From assembly GCF_901875635.1 (NCBI RefSeq), contig NZ_CABFMN010000128.1, forward strand, positions 1 to 64,000: a stretch of 64,000 bases of DNA. Reading direction: 5' to 3'. Below the pieces are notes generated by a model, which was not told the DNA's origin, made no database searches, and was given only the letters and a program-made list of their open reading frames with translations. The position numbers were made by a program, and so were the translations under genes. Shown here one piece after another: positions 18,306-27,566 of the stretch. The stretch's first letter is position 1. The number at the start of each line of letters is the position of its first letter. Source of the stretch: Xylophilus ampelinus. GTDB lineage: Bacteria > Pseudomonadota > Gammaproteobacteria > Burkholderiales > Burkholderiaceae_C.

Positions 18306-19787
18306 ATGCCGATTCCCGCCCCCGCCGCCGCGGCGCTGCGCAGCCGCATGTTCATCGGCGGCGACTGGCGCGATGCCGCCGATGGCCGCACGTTCGCCGT
18401 CCACAACCCTGCGACCGGCGAAGAGATCGCCCAGGTGCCGCAGGCCACGGCCGAGGACGTGGACGCGGCCGTGGCCGCCGCCCGCGCCGCGCTCGTCGCG
18501 CCCGCCTGGGCGGGCCTGACGCCCTACGCACGCGAGCGCATCATGAGCCGTCTCGCGGACCTGATCGAGGCCCACGCCGACGAGCTGGCGCAGCTGGAAA
18601 CGCTCAACCAGGGCAAGCTGCTGCCCTGGTCGCATGCCGTCGAGGTGGGCGGCAGTGCGCAGTGGCTGCGCTACATGGCCGGCTGGGCCACCAAGGTCGA
18701 GGGCAGCAGCTTCGAGGTGTCGATTCCCTTCCCGCCCGGCACGAAGTACCGCACCAGCACCCAGCGCGTGCCGGTGGGCGTGGTGGGCGCCATCGTGCCG
18801 TGGAACTTCCCGCTCGCCATGGCGATGTGGAAGATCGCACCCGCGCTCGCCACGGGCTGCACCGTGGTGCTCAAGCCCGCCGAGGAGACGCCGCTCACCG
18901 CCCTGCGCCTGGCCGAGCTGGCGCTGGAGGCGGGCCTGCCGCCGGGCGTGCTCAACGTGGTGACGGGCGATGGCGAGACCGCAGGCGCGGCACTCGTGCG
19001 CCACCCTGGCGTCGACAAGATCTCGTTCACCGGCTCGACCGAGGTCGGCCGCCTCATCGGCGCACAGTGCGGCCGCGACATCCGGCGCGTGGCGCTGGAG
19101 CTCGGCGGCAAGAGCCCCGTGATCGTGCTGGACGACGTGGACGTGGAGACCGCCGTCGCCGGCGCGGCCGGGGCCATCTTCTTCAACCACGGGCAGGTGT
19201 GCACCGCCGGTTCGCGCCTGTATGTGGCCAAGAAGCTCTATGACAAGGTGGTGGACGGCCTCGCGCAGGTCGCCGAAGGCACGGTGCTGGGCTCGGGCTT
19301 CGACGCCAATGCGCAGATGGGCCCGATGGTGTCGGCCCGCCACCGCGACCGCGTGATGACGCTGATGGCCACCGGCGCGGCCGAGGGCGGCGAAGTGGTC
19401 GCCGGCGGGCGGGCCGGCGACGGGCCGGGCTACTTCGTGCGCCCGACCATCGTCGCCAACACGGCAAACAAGCCCCTCACGCTGGTGCGCGAGGAGGTCT
19501 TCGGCCCGGTGCTGGTGGCGATGCCCTACGACGACATGGACAGCGTGCTGCAGCAGGCCAACGACTCGGCCTACGGCCTGGGCGCCAGCGTCTGGACCAA
19601 CGACCTGCGCCGCGCGCAGCGCGCCATCGACGCGTTGCAGGCCGGCACCGTGTGGGTCAACACGCACAACATGGTCGACCCGGCCATGCCCTTCGGCGGC
19701 TTCAAGTCCTCCGGCGTGGGCCGCGAGCACGGCCGCAGCGCCATCGAGGCCTACACCGAGCTCAAGTCGGTGTGCATCGCCTACTGA
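18306..19787 (+). CDS. NAD(P)-dependent aldehyde dehydrogenase (phenylacetaldehyde/betaine-aldehyde type)
   Basis: 493 residues, preceded by AAGGAGACA. It has the standard ALDH signatures: VPWNFPLAMAMWKIAPALA, FTGSTEVGRLI, the general-base Glu in LELGGKSPV, the catalytic Cys in FNHGQVCTAGSRL, and EEVFGPVL. It oxidises an aldehyde to its acid. The adjacent FeaR-type regulator hints at an aryl-aldehyde substrate, but the downstream hydroxyacid dehydrogenases and TRAP genes also allow a small-acid pathway. First gene of a probable operon extending to 25037. Confidence 0.92.
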   Translation: MPIPAPAAAALRSRMFIGGDWRDAADGRTFAVHNPATGEEIAQVPQATAEDVDAAVAAARAALVAPAWAGLTPYARERIMSRLADLIEAHADELAQLETLNQGKLLPWSHAVEVGGSAQWLRYMAGWATKVEGSSFEVSIPFPPGTKYRTSTQRVPVGVVGAIVPWNFPLAMAMWKIAPALATGCTVVLKPAEETPLTALRLAELALEAGLPPGVLNVVTGDGETAGAALVRHPGVDKISFTGSTEVGRLIGAQCGRDIRRVALELGGKSPVIVLDDVDVETAVAGAAGAIFFNHGQVCTAGSRLYVAKKLYDKVVDGLAQVAEGTVLGSGFDANAQMGPMVSARHRDRVMTLMATGAAEGGEVVAGGRAGDGPGYFVRPTIVANTANKPLTLVREEVFGPVLVAMPYDDMDSVLQQANDSAYGLGASVWTNDLRRAQRAIDALQAGTVWVNTHNMVDPAMPFGGFKSSGVGREHGRSAIEAYTELKSVCIAY

Positions 19788-19821
19788 TTCCGACGACCAC
19801 AACGAGACGAGGAGACATCCA

Positions 19822-20217
19822 GTGAGAGACAGCAATCCTGTGTACGACGCCGGCCTGGCCATCCGCCACGCCATGTTCGGCGCCGAGTTCACCGACAAAC
19901 AGATCGCCGATGCCAGCGACTTCGTGCGCCCGATCCAGGACGTGGTCACGCAGCAGTGCTTCGGCGAGGTCTGGAGCCGCCCCGGCCTGGACCGCCGCCT
20001 GCGCAGCCTGCTGACCATCGCGCTGCTGATCGGCATGGGCCGCTCGCACGAGCTGCGCTGGCACGTCAAGGGCGCGCTCGCCAACGGCGTGACGGTGGAG
20101 GAGTTGCGCGAGCTGATGCGCCACGCGGCCGTGTACTGCGGCGTGCCGGCCGCGGTCGACGCCACCTACACCACCGACGCCGCGCTGCGCGAATTCGGCG
20201 CGGAGGCACAAGCATGA
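19822..20217 (+). CDS. Carboxymuconolactone decarboxylase family protein
   Basis: 131 residues from a GTG at 19822 with GAGGAGACA upstream. The CMD/AhpD fold is suggested by RLRSLLTIALLIGMGRSHELRWHVKGALANGVTVEEL and RHAAVYCGVPAA. The AhpD CxxC pair is absent, so a peroxidase role is unlikely; it is closer to PcaC-type gamma-carboxymuconolactone decarboxylases. It overlaps the next gene by 4 bp (ATGA). Its actual substrate is unknown, since no other beta-ketoadipate genes are nearby. Confidence 0.87.
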   Translation: MRDSNPVYDAGLAIRHAMFGAEFTDKQIADASDFVRPIQDVVTQQCFGEVWSRPGLDRRLRSLLTIALLIGMGRSHELRWHVKGALANGVTVEELRELMRHAAVYCGVPAAVDATYTTDAALREFGAEAQA

Positions 20218-21113
20218 GCGGCGTGCGCAATGTCGCCCTCATCGGCCTGGGCAACATGGGCGAGCCCATGCTGGCCAACCTGGCGAAGGCCGACTTCCAG
20301 TTGAAGGTGTTCGACGTCGACACAGCCCGTGCGGAGCGCGTGGCGCAGGCGCACGGTGCACAGGCCTGCAACGACTGGCGCACGCTGGCCGAGGGCACGC
20401 AGGTGGTCGTGACCATGCTGCCGACCGGCGCCATCGTGCGCGACGTGCTGCTGGAAGCCGACGGCGGCCTCGCAGCCGTGCTGGCGCCCGGCACCACGGT
20501 GATCGACATGAGCTCGTCCGAGCCCACCGGGTCGCGGGCATTGGCCGAATCGCTGGCGCAGCGGGGCCTGCACTTCGTCGACGCACCGGTGTCGGGCGGC
20601 GTGCCCGGCGCGGTGGCCGGCACGCTGACCATCATGGCCGGTGCGGCCGATCCCGCACAGATCGATGCGGTGATGCCCGTCTTCGAAGCCATGGGCAAGC
20701 GCGTGTTCCGCACCGGCGGGCCGGGCTCGGGCCACGCGATGAAGGCGCTGAACAACTTCGTCGCCGCGGCTGCCTACACCGCGACCGCCGAGGCGCTGCA
20801 GATCGGCGCGCGCTTTGGGCTCGACGAGGCGCTGATGGTGGACATCCTCAACGTCTCCACCGGCCGCAGCTTCAACAGCGAGATCGTGTTCGCGCCGCAT
20901 GTGGTGACGCAGCGCTTCGCCACCGGCTTCGCGCTGGGTCTGCTGGCCAAGGACGTGGGCATCGCGGCCGGCCTGGGCGAGCACCTGGGCGTGGACGCGC
21001 CGGTGAGCCGGCTGGTGCAGCAGCGCTGGCAGCAGGCACGCGCTGCGCTGGGCGACGGCGTCGACCAGTCGCGCGCGCTGCTGGCCTGGCGCGCGGCGCA
21101 GCCGCAGGACTGA
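20214..21113 (+). CDS. NAD(P)-dependent beta-hydroxyacid dehydrogenase (3-hydroxyisobutyrate dehydrogenase family), first copy
   Basis: 299 residues from ATG 20214, coupled to the preceding gene. The Rossmann motif is ALIGLGNMGEPMLANL. The substrate-binding VDAPVSGGVPGAVAGTL and the catalytic Lys in GSGHAMKALNNF are intact. The family oxidises beta-hydroxyacids such as 3-hydroxyisobutyrate, tartronate semialdehyde and related compounds. A paralogue lies 3 kb downstream at 24093, with TRAP transporter genes between the two. Confidence 0.88.
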   Translation: MSGVRNVALIGLGNMGEPMLANLAKADFQLKVFDVDTARAERVAQAHGAQACNDWRTLAEGTQVVVTMLPTGAIVRDVLLEADGGLAAVLAPGTTVIDMSSSEPTGSRALAESLAQRGLHFVDAPVSGGVPGAVAGTLTIMAGAADPAQIDAVMPVFEAMGKRVFRTGGPGSGHAMKALNNFVAAAAYTATAEALQIGARFGLDEALMVDILNVSTGRSFNSEIVFAPHVVTQRFATGFALGLLAKDVGIAAGLGEHLGVDAPVSRLVQQRWQQARAALGDGVDQSRALLAWRAAQPQD

Positions 21114-21175
21114 GTTCGACCGCATCGACGCCCCGGTTCGAGGGGCGCGCATTTCAACAACGAAGGAGACAGGAC

Positions 21176-22201
21176 ATGAACGGGATTCTGAATTTCACTC
21201 GCCGCACGGCCGGCCTCGCCGCCATGGCACTGCTGGTCGCCCCCGCAGCGCAGGCGCAGACCACGCTCACGGTTTCGCAGTGGCTGCCCGCGGGCCACCC
21301 GGTCCATGGGGTGATGCAGGACTGGGCGCAGAAGGTGGAGCAGGCCACCCAGGGCCGCGTCAGGTTCAAGACACTGCCCCAACCGGTGACGAATCCGCCG
21401 GGTCACTACAACGCCGTGCGCGACGGGCTGGCCGAGGTGGCGATGACCGTCATCGGCTACACGCCGGGCCGTTTCCCGCTGTCGGAGATCGCCGAGCTGC
21501 CGCTCATGGGCGAATCCGCCGAGGCCAACTCGGTCGCCTTCCAGCAGCTGGCCGAGAAGGTGCCGCCGGTGATGGCCGAATACAAGGACGTGAAGGTGCT
21601 CGCGCTCTTCTCGCACGGCCCCGGCACCGTGTTCAACACGAAGAAGGACATCCAGACGCTGGCCGACCTGCAGGGGCTGAAGTTCCGCGTCGGCGGCGGC
21701 GTGGTCAACGAGGTGGGCAAGCTGCTGGGCGCCAACACCACGCTGAAGCCGGCGACCGAGTCTTACGAGTTGCTGTCCACGGGCGTGATGGACGGCGTCT
21801 GGCTGCCGTGGGAGGCGCTGATCACCTACAAGCTCGACAAGCTGGTGCGCCATGCCACGGTGTTTCCGGGTGGCCTGTACAACTCGACCTTCATCGTGAT
21901 GATGAACAAGCGCGCCTACGAGGGCCTGAGCGCGGCCGACAAGGCCGAGATCGACAAGCTCTCGGGCGTGCCCTACGCGCGTGAACTCGGCCGTGCTTTC
22001 GACAAGCGCGACGCCGAAGGCAAGGCCCTGGCCCAGGCCAGCGGCATCAAGACCAGCGTCGCGCCGGCCGCATTGGTGAAGGAGGTCGAGACGCGCACCG
22101 CGTCGCTGAACAAGCGCTGGGCCGACCTGGCGCGCAGCAAGGGCGTGGCCAACGCCGAGCAGATCGTGCAGGACTACCGCGCCCAGGCGCGCAAGCCGTG
22201 A
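21176..22201 (+). CDS. TRAP transporter periplasmic substrate-binding protein
   Basis: 341 residues with a signal peptide ending at AQAQ and an AAGGAGACA ribosome-binding site. It has DctP-family features: VSQWLPAGHPVHGVMQDWAQ, and the LADLQGLKFRVGGG region carrying the carboxylate-anchoring Arg. It captures an organic acid in the periplasm and delivers it to the DctQM permease encoded immediately downstream. The stop overlaps the DctQ start by 4 bp. Confidence 0.93.
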   Translation: MNGILNFTRRTAGLAAMALLVAPAAQAQTTLTVSQWLPAGHPVHGVMQDWAQKVEQATQGRVRFKTLPQPVTNPPGHYNAVRDGLAEVAMTVIGYTPGRFPLSEIAELPLMGESAEANSVAFQQLAEKVPPVMAEYKDVKVLALFSHGPGTVFNTKKDIQTLADLQGLKFRVGGGVVNEVGKLLGANTTLKPATESYELLSTGVMDGVWLPWEALITYKLDKLVRHATVFPGGLYNSTFIVMMNKRAYEGLSAADKAEIDKLSGVPYARELGRAFDKRDAEGKALAQASGIKTSVAPAALVKEVETRTASLNKRWADLARSKGVANAEQIVQDYRAQARKP

Positions 22202-22716
22202 GCGGCGCGCAGACCGCGCGGCCCTGGCTGCCTCGCGCCGTGGCCGCGGTCGACGCGCTGCTGGCCGTGCTGGCCGGCTGCGCCCTCTTCGCGCTGATGC
22301 TGCTGACCTTCGTGGACGTGATGGGCCGCGAGTTCTATCGCTCGGTGCCCGGCGCGCTGGAGCTCAGCGAGATGCTGATGGTGGTGGTGCTGTTCTGCGC
22401 GCTGCCGATGGTGTCGTGGCGGGCCGAGCACGTGTGCTTCGAGCTGGCCGACGCGATCTACAAGGGCCGTGCCGAGCGCGTGTCGAAGGCCGTCATGGAC
22501 CTGATCTGCGCCGCGGCCTTTGGCGGCGTGGGCTGGGCCTGCTGGGGCTACGCGCGCCGGACCCTGGAGGACGGGGACGTCAGCGCCAACCTGGGCGTGC
22601 CGGTGGGCCTTTTCGTCTACCTGATGGCCGCGATGCTGCTCCTGGCCGCCGCCATGCACCTGATGCGCTGCTTCGTGGCGCCGCCCCCACCGGCGGCCAC
22701 CGAAGCCTACGAGTGA
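22198..22716 (+). CDS. TRAP transporter small permease (DctQ subunit)
   Basis: 172 residues from a GTG at 22198, overlapping the receptor gene by 4 bp. Four hydrophobic segments are visible (LLAVLAGCALFALMLLTFVD, LMVVVLFCALPMVSW, LICAAAFGGVGWACWGY, LMAAMLLLAAAMHLM). The family motif DVMGREFYRSVPGALELSE is present. It forms the membrane complex with DctM. Confidence 0.9.
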   Translation: MSGAQTARPWLPRAVAAVDALLAVLAGCALFALMLLTFVDVMGREFYRSVPGALELSEMLMVVVLFCALPMVSWRAEHVCFELADAIYKGRAERVSKAVMDLICAAAFGGVGWACWGYARRTLEDGDVSANLGVPVGLFVYLMAAMLLLAAAMHLMRCFVAPPPPAATEAYE

Positions 22717-22751
22717 CGCCCGCAACGACACAACAAGAAGAGACAGCTCCC

Positions 22752-24044
22752 ATGCAATCCTCCCTCCTGGGCTTCGCCGCCATCATGGCACTGATGGTGC
22801 TGCGCGTGCCCATCGCCATCGCGATGGCGATCGTCGGCTTCGTCGGGCTCGCACTGCTGCGCAGCTGGGACGCCTCGCTCGTCAGCGTGCTCTCGGTCAT
22901 CAAGAGCACCGGCTTCTCCTACACCCTGTCGGTGATCCCGCTGTTCATCCTGATGGGCAACTTCACGGCACGCGCCGGCATGGCCAACGAGCTGTTCTCG
23001 CTGGCGCGCACCTTCCTGGGCCACCGGCGCGGCGGCATCGCCATGGCGACCATCGGCGCCTGCGCAGGCTTCGGTGCCATCTGCGGCTCGTCGATCGCCA
23101 CCACCGCCACCATGGCGAAGGTGGCCTATCCGTCGATGCGCCAACTGGGCTATTCGGACCGGCTGGCGGCGGGCACCATCGCATCGGGCGGCACGCTGGG
23201 CATCCTGATCCCGCCGTCCACGGTACTGGTGATCTACGGGATCATGACCGAGACGAGCATCGGCAAGCTGTTCGCGGCCGGCATCCTGCCCGGCCTGCTG
23301 GTGACGGTGATGCTGTGCCTGGCCGTGGCCTGGGTGGCGCGCCGCGACCCGCAGGCGGCGCCGGCGAGCGAACGCATCGACTGGCCCGGGCGGCTGCGCG
23401 CGCTGCGCGGCATCTGGGGCGTGGTGCTGCTGTTCGCGGTGGTGATGGGCGGCATCTACGGCGGGCTCTTCACCGCGGCCGAAGGCGCGGGCTTCGGCGC
23501 CTTCGGGGCCTTCCTGTTTGCGCTGGGCCGGCGTACGCTGAGCTGGACGCTGTTCAAGCAGGTGATGAACGAGTCGACGCGGACCACGGCGATGCTGTTC
23601 ACCATCCTGATCGGCGCCCTGATCTTCGGCAATTTCATGAACTTCACCGGGGCGCCCGACCAGTTGAAGGACTTCGTGCAGCAGTTCAGCATCCACCCGC
23701 TGGCGGTGGTCGCGGCCATCTGCGTGATCTACATCCTGCTGGGCAGCGTGATGGAGGAGCTGTCGATGATCCTGCTCACGGTGCCGGTGTTCTTCCCGCT
23801 GATCGTGCAGCTGGGCTTCGATCCGCACTGGTTCGGCATCCTGATCGTGATGGTGGTGATGATCGGCATGATCAGCCCGCCCGTGGGCATGAACCTGTTC
23901 GTGCTCAACTCGCTGCTGCCGCACGTGCCTGTGCGCACGGTGTTCGCCGGCGTCATGCCCTTCCTGGGTGCGCTCATCCTCAGCCTGGTGATCCTCATGC
24001 TCTTTCCCTCGATCACGACGGTGCTGCTGCGCTGGCTGGGGTGA
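22752..24044 (+). CDS. TRAP transporter large permease (DctM subunit)
   Basis: 430 residues from ATG 22752. It is very hydrophobic, with roughly a dozen membrane segments. DctM signatures include IPLFILMGNFTARAGMANEL, GAICGSSIATTATMAKVAYP, and the SGGTLGILIPPSTVLVIYGI loop. It is the sodium-driven transport subunit of the TRAP system encoded with the two preceding genes. Confidence 0.94.
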   Translation: MQSSLLGFAAIMALMVLRVPIAIAMAIVGFVGLALLRSWDASLVSVLSVIKSTGFSYTLSVIPLFILMGNFTARAGMANELFSLARTFLGHRRGGIAMATIGACAGFGAICGSSIATTATMAKVAYPSMRQLGYSDRLAAGTIASGGTLGILIPPSTVLVIYGIMTETSIGKLFAAGILPGLLVTVMLCLAVAWVARRDPQAAPASERIDWPGRLRALRGIWGVVLLFAVVMGGIYGGLFTAAEGAGFGAFGAFLFALGRRTLSWTLFKQVMNESTRTTAMLFTILIGALIFGNFMNFTGAPDQLKDFVQQFSIHPLAVVAAICVIYILLGSVMEELSMILLTVPVFFPLIVQLGFDPHWFGILIVMVVMIGMISPPVGMNLFVLNSLLPHVPVRTVFAGVMPFLGALILSLVILMLFPSITTVLLRWLG

Positions 24045-24092
24045 GCGACCCGCACTCTTGTTCTTCCCTTCATTTTCCGATTCGTCTTCACC

Positions 24093-25037
24093 ATGACTGC
24101 TGCTTCATCTTCTTCGCGCCAGCGCCTGGGTTTCATCGGCTTGGGTGTGATGGGCGCCCCCATGGCCTCGCACCTGGCCAACGCCGGCTACCCGGTCGCC
24201 CTCTACGACGTGGCGCCGCAACTGGCCCAGCAGCTCGCGCTGACGCTGCCGCAGGCCCGGGCCTGCGCCACGCCGCGCGAGGTCGGGGCATCGAGCGACA
24301 TCGTCGTGACCATGCTGCCCAATGGCCGCGTGGTGCGCGACGTGGTGTTCGCCGAGGACGGGCTGGCCGCCGGTCTGGCCAGCGGCTCGCTGCTGCTGGA
24401 CACCTCGTCGGCCGAGCCATGGGTGACGCGCGAGACCGCCGCCCGCCTGGCCGAACGCGGCGTGGCCATGGTCGACGCGCCGGTGTCGGGCGCCCAGTGG
24501 GGCGCGCAGGCGGCGGAACTGGTGTTCATGGTCGGCGGCGAGAAGGCCGACGTGGCGCGCGTCGCGCCGCTGCTGGACGTGATGGGCCGCGCCACCTTCC
24601 ATCTGGGCGGACTCGGGGCCGGCCACACCATGAAGTGCCTGAACAACCTCATCACCGCGCTGACGCTCACGGCCACCGCCGAAGGGCTCGCGATCGGGAC
24701 GCACTGCGGGCTGGACCCGGCGGTGATGACGGAAGTTCTGAACGAATCGACGGGCGGCTCGTGGATCACGCGCACCCACATCCACCAGCGCGTGCTCAGC
24801 CGCAGCTTCGACGACCCCTTCAAGCTGGAACTGATGCTCAAGGACATGGGCATCGCCCTCGACCTGGCGCGCGCCGAAGGCCTGCCGGCGATGCTGTCGG
24901 GCACCGGCCAGCAGATGTGGCAGGCCGCCCACTTGGCGCGCGGGCCGGGCGTGAGCGTGAGCGAGCTGGTGCGCTGGGTCGAGACGCAGATGGGCACCGA
25001 GGTCCGGTCGCCCGGCAGCCCTACCAGCGCAGCATGA
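24093..25037 (+). CDS. NAD(P)-dependent beta-hydroxyacid dehydrogenase, second copy
   Basis: 314 residues. The Rossmann motif is LGFIGLGVMGAPMASHLANA, the substrate loop is VDAPVSGAQWGAQAAEL, and the catalytic Lys is in GAGHTMKCLNNL. In the substrate loop this copy reads AEL where the first copy has GTL, hinting at a different substrate or step. It ends the probable operon and its 3' end overlaps that of the convergent azlD-like gene by 17 bp. Confidence 0.87.
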   Translation: MTAASSSSRQRLGFIGLGVMGAPMASHLANAGYPVALYDVAPQLAQQLALTLPQARACATPREVGASSDIVVTMLPNGRVVRDVVFAEDGLAAGLASGSLLLDTSSAEPWVTRETAARLAERGVAMVDAPVSGAQWGAQAAELVFMVGGEKADVARVAPLLDVMGRATFHLGGLGAGHTMKCLNNLITALTLTATAEGLAIGTHCGLDPAVMTEVLNESTGGSWITRTHIHQRVLSRSFDDPFKLELMLKDMGIALDLARAEGLPAMLSGTGQQMWQAAHLARGPGVSVSELVRWVETQMGTEVRSPGSPTSAA

Positions 25038-25359
25038 GGTGCAGAGGGAGGTACACCGCCATGCCGGCGAGCATCGTCCCCAGCACGCCGCCGCGCCAGA
25101 AGTACCAGAGCACGCCAGCCAGGGCGCCGTAGAGCCGGGCGTCCTGCCAGGTGTGGATGAACTGGCCGTTGCTCATCAGGATCTCGGGCGCGATCACCGC
25201 CGCCAGCGCCGCGGCCGGCGCGTAGTGCAGCGCGCGGTGCGCCCACTCGGGCAGGCCCCAGGGCCGGTCGAGGATGAAGAAGAAGCATCGCGTGAGCACC
25301 GTGACGGCGGCCAGGCCGACGATGACGGCCAGCGTCCAGAGATCGGTCTGGCCCTTCAT
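25021..25359 (-). CDS. AzlD-family branched-chain amino acid export subunit
   Basis: 112 residues from ATG 25359, overlapping the AzlC-like gene by 4 bp. It contains four hydrophobic stretches (LAVIVGLAAVTVLTRCFFFI, ALHYAPAAALAAVIAPEIL, LYGALAGVLWYFW and GTMLAGMAVYLPLHLML). AzlD is the small partner of AzlC. Its 3' end overlaps the convergent dehydrogenase gene. Confidence 0.85.
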   Translation of the reverse strand: MKGQTDLWTLAVIVGLAAVTVLTRCFFFILDRPWGLPEWAHRALHYAPAAALAAVIAPEILMSNGQFIHTWQDARLYGALAGVLWYFWRGGVLGTMLAGMAVYLPLHLMLRW

Positions 25360-26096
25360 CGTTCGTCCTCCGCGTCGGGGCTCAGGCCGAATTGCTTCTC
25401 GAGCCAGAAGCACAGCAGGACGGCGGCGCCGATGGCGGCCACGATGTTGAGCTTGAAGGGCAATGCGAAGGCGGCGACGGCGGTCGCGGCGGCGATCAGC
25501 ACGGCCAGCATGCGCAGCGGCGTCGTCGCCATCGAGCAGGTCACGGCCACGAGGCTCAGCACGCCGGCGAAGCCCAGGCCCCACTGCGTCGGGATGAAGT
25601 TGGCCAGCGCGATGCCCAGCAGGCTCATGCCCATCCACACGCACCAGTTGATGGCGTAGCCGCCCACCAGGTAGGCCTCCTCGGCGGCGCGCTGGACCGG
25701 GTCCTCGCCTGGCTGCGGGAAGCGCCGCGTGAACAGCGCGTAGCTCATGTCGGCCGTGAGGTAGCCGTGCAGGATGCGGCGCCAGCGGGGCATGTGCATC
25801 AGATAAGGCCGCAGGTGCAGGCTAAAGACGACGAAGCGCAGGTTGACGCAGAAGCCCGTGGCCAGCACCACCCAGGCCGGCGCGCCGGCGATCAGCAACG
25901 GAATGGCCGCCAGCTGCGAGCTGCCGGCAAACACCAGCAGCGCCATCGCCACGGATTCGGTCACGCTCATACCGGCCTTGAGCATGGCCACGCCCGTCAT
26001 CAGCCCCCAGGCGCCGATGCCGATGGCGATCGGGGCCATGTCGCGCCAGCCCTCGCGGAAGGCCGGGTGCCGCCGGATCGTGGGCGACAAAAACAT
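25356..26096 (-). CDS. AzlC-family branched-chain amino acid exporter, large subunit
   Basis: 246 residues with several membrane segments. Family features are FREGWRDMAPIAIGIGAWGL, VFAGSSQLAAIPLL, CVNLRFVVFSLHL and LTADMSYALF. With AzlD it exports branched-chain or similar amino acids. Its start shares one base with the fmt stop codon, so it is likely co-transcribed with def-lipoprotein-fmt. Confidence 0.9.
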   Translation of the reverse strand: MFLSPTIRRHPAFREGWRDMAPIAIGIGAWGLMTGVAMLKAGMSVTESVAMALLVFAGSSQLAAIPLLIAGAPAWVVLATGFCVNLRFVVFSLHLRPYLMHMPRWRRILHGYLTADMSYALFTRRFPQPGEDPVQRAAEEAYLVGGYAINWCVWMGMSLLGIALANFIPTQWGLGFAGVLSLVAVTCSMATTPLRMLAVLIAAATAVAAFALPFKLNIVAAIGAAVLLCFWLEKQFGLSPDAEDER

Positions 26097-27058
26097 CAGG
26101 CGTCGGGCAGGCCGAAGACCTGGCCGGGCTTGATGTCGAAGCCGCGCAGGAAGTCAGCCGCCGGCAGGCGCTTGCCGCCGGGGCGCTGGAGCTCGGTGAG
26201 GGTCACTACGGAATCGATAGCGGCCACCGCAATGCCGGCGGGCGTTGCGGCCAGAATCGTGCCGGGTTGTGCGCCAGGCGCACCGCCCTCGGCGTGGGCT
26301 GCCCAGAGCTTGACCGTCTCGCCATCGAGCTCGCTGCTGGCGCCGGGGAAGGGGTCGAAGGCGCGGATGCGCCGCACGATGGCTTCGGCCGGCTGCGCCC
26401 AGTCGATGCGCGCCTCGGCCTTCTCGACCTTGTGGGCGTAGGTCACGCCCTCGGCAGGCTGCGGCGTGCGAGTCAGCGCGCCGGCCTCGGCCTGACGCAG
26501 CGCCTGGACGATGAGACGGCCGCCGAGCGTCGCCAGGCGGTCGTGCAGGCGGGCGGTGCTGTCGTCGCCGATGTCCAGCGATTCGGCGAGGAGCATGTCA
26601 CCGGTGTCCAGGCCGACGTCCATCTGCATGATGGTGACGCCGGTCTGCGCATCGCCCGCCTCGATCGCGCGGTGGATGGGCGCCGCGCCGCGCCAGCGCG
26701 GCAGCAGGCTGGCGTGGATGTTGAAACAGCCAAGACGAGGGGTGTCCAGCACCCATTGCGGCAGGATGAGGCCATAGGCCGCCACCACCATCGCATCGGC
26801 GCCCGCCGCGTCGAGCGTCGCCTTGGCGGCCGCCGCGTCGTCGGGGTATTTGCCGTCCAGCCGCAGGCTGCGCGGCTGCGCCACGGGCCAGCCCTGCTCG
26901 AGTGCGTAGGCCTTCACGGGCGAAGCCTGCAGCTTCATGCCGCGCCCGGCCGGGCGGTCGGGCTGCGTCAGCACCAGGGCGATGTCGAAGCCCGCTTCCT
27001 TCAGGGCCTGGAGCGCGACACGTGCGAATTCGGGCGTGCCCGCAAAGACGAGGCGCAC
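26096..27058 (-). CDS. fmt: Methionyl-tRNA formyltransferase
   Basis: 320 residues from a GTG at 27058 ([16 protein letters not shown]). It formylates initiator Met-tRNA using 10-formyl-tetrahydrofolate. The formyltransferase core shows [22 protein letters not shown], and the C-terminal domain begins around [20 protein letters not shown]. It follows def and a small lipoprotein on the same strand, the classic def-fmt partnership with an extra gene inserted. Residues ~268-285 are encoded by a stretch resembling the R1 repeat and include codons unusual for this genome. Confidence 0.96.
   Translation of the reverse strand: MRLVFAGTPEFARVALQALKEAGFDIALVLTQPDRPAGRGMKLQASPVKAYALEQGWPVAQPRSLRLDGKYPDDAAAAKATLDAAGADAMVVAAYGLILPQWVLDTPRLGCFNIHASLLPRWRGAAPIHRAIEAGDAQTGVTIMQMDVGLDTGDMLLAESLDIGDDSTARLHDRLATLGGRLIVQALRQAEAGALTRTPQPAEGVTYAHKVEKAEARIDWAQPAEAIVRRIRAFDPFPGASSELDGETVKLWAAHAEGGAPGAQPGTILAATPAGIAVAAIDSVVTLTELQRPGGKRLPAADFLRGFDIKPGQVFGLPDA
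26202..26253 (+). repeat. R1-like sequence inside fmt (degenerate copy)
   Basis: Aligned without gaps to copy b by eye, about 70% of 52 positions match, including GAATCGATAGC and GGGCGTT. It lies antisense to fmt and encodes a segment of normal length in that protein. The evidence for true common origin is moderate. Confidence 0.4.
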
Positions 27059-27060
27059 GC

Positions 27061-27564
27061 TCAGTTCCGGTCGCCGCCGAGGTTGCCGGGCACGACACGC
27101 AGGTCGTCGCCCATGTGCCAACGGCGCACCACGCCCTGCGGATCGATGTAGATGTAGAGCAGGCGCGGGTTGTTCGCCTGCAGGTAGCGCCACTGCCAGA
27201 CATCGCCATCGAAGGAGCTCACGCGGGTGACCTGCTCGGGCCGGCCGTAGGTGTAGAGCACATCGGGCACGCGCCAGGCGTCGACGAGGATGTCACGCGC
27301 GAACTGGCCCTCGTTCATGACCTGCGTCACGGCGACCACGCGGCCGGAGGCGTCCAGGTCGACGTCGTTGACCTCGAAGCCGGCTGGCTGGCGCGAGTAC
27401 TGGAGCCGCTCTCCGCCACCCGGGCGGGGGTAGACGGCCGTGGGCGTGCCCAGTTGCTGGAGTGCATCGGTGCGCGAGGTGCCCAGCGGCAGCCGGGCCG
27501 GGTCGCTGGCGCAGCCCACCAGCCCGAGAAGGGCGGTGCCGAGGATCGCGGCAAGGCGGCGCAT
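27061..27564 (-). CDS. Small outer-membrane-type lipoprotein with SmpA/BamE-like domain
   Basis: 167 residues from ATG 27564. The signal peptide [17 protein letters not shown] has a lipobox, so it should be acylated and membrane-anchored. The domain [20 protein letters not shown], followed by [20 protein letters not shown] and [10 protein letters not shown], looks like the two-layer SmpA/OmlA fold used by BamE. It is longer than BamE and has a second similar half ([20 protein letters not shown]). It lies 2 bp downstream of def. Function not established. Confidence 0.72.
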   Translation of the reverse strand: MRRLAAILGTALLGLVGCASDPARLPLGTSRTDALQQLGTPTAVYPRPGGGERLQYSRQPAGFEVNDVDLDASGRVVAVTQVMNEGQFARDILVDAWRVPDVLYTYGRPEQVTRVSSFDGDVWQWRYLQANNPRLLYIYIDPQGVVRRWHMGDDLRVVPGNLGGDRN

Positions 27565-27566
27565 GG

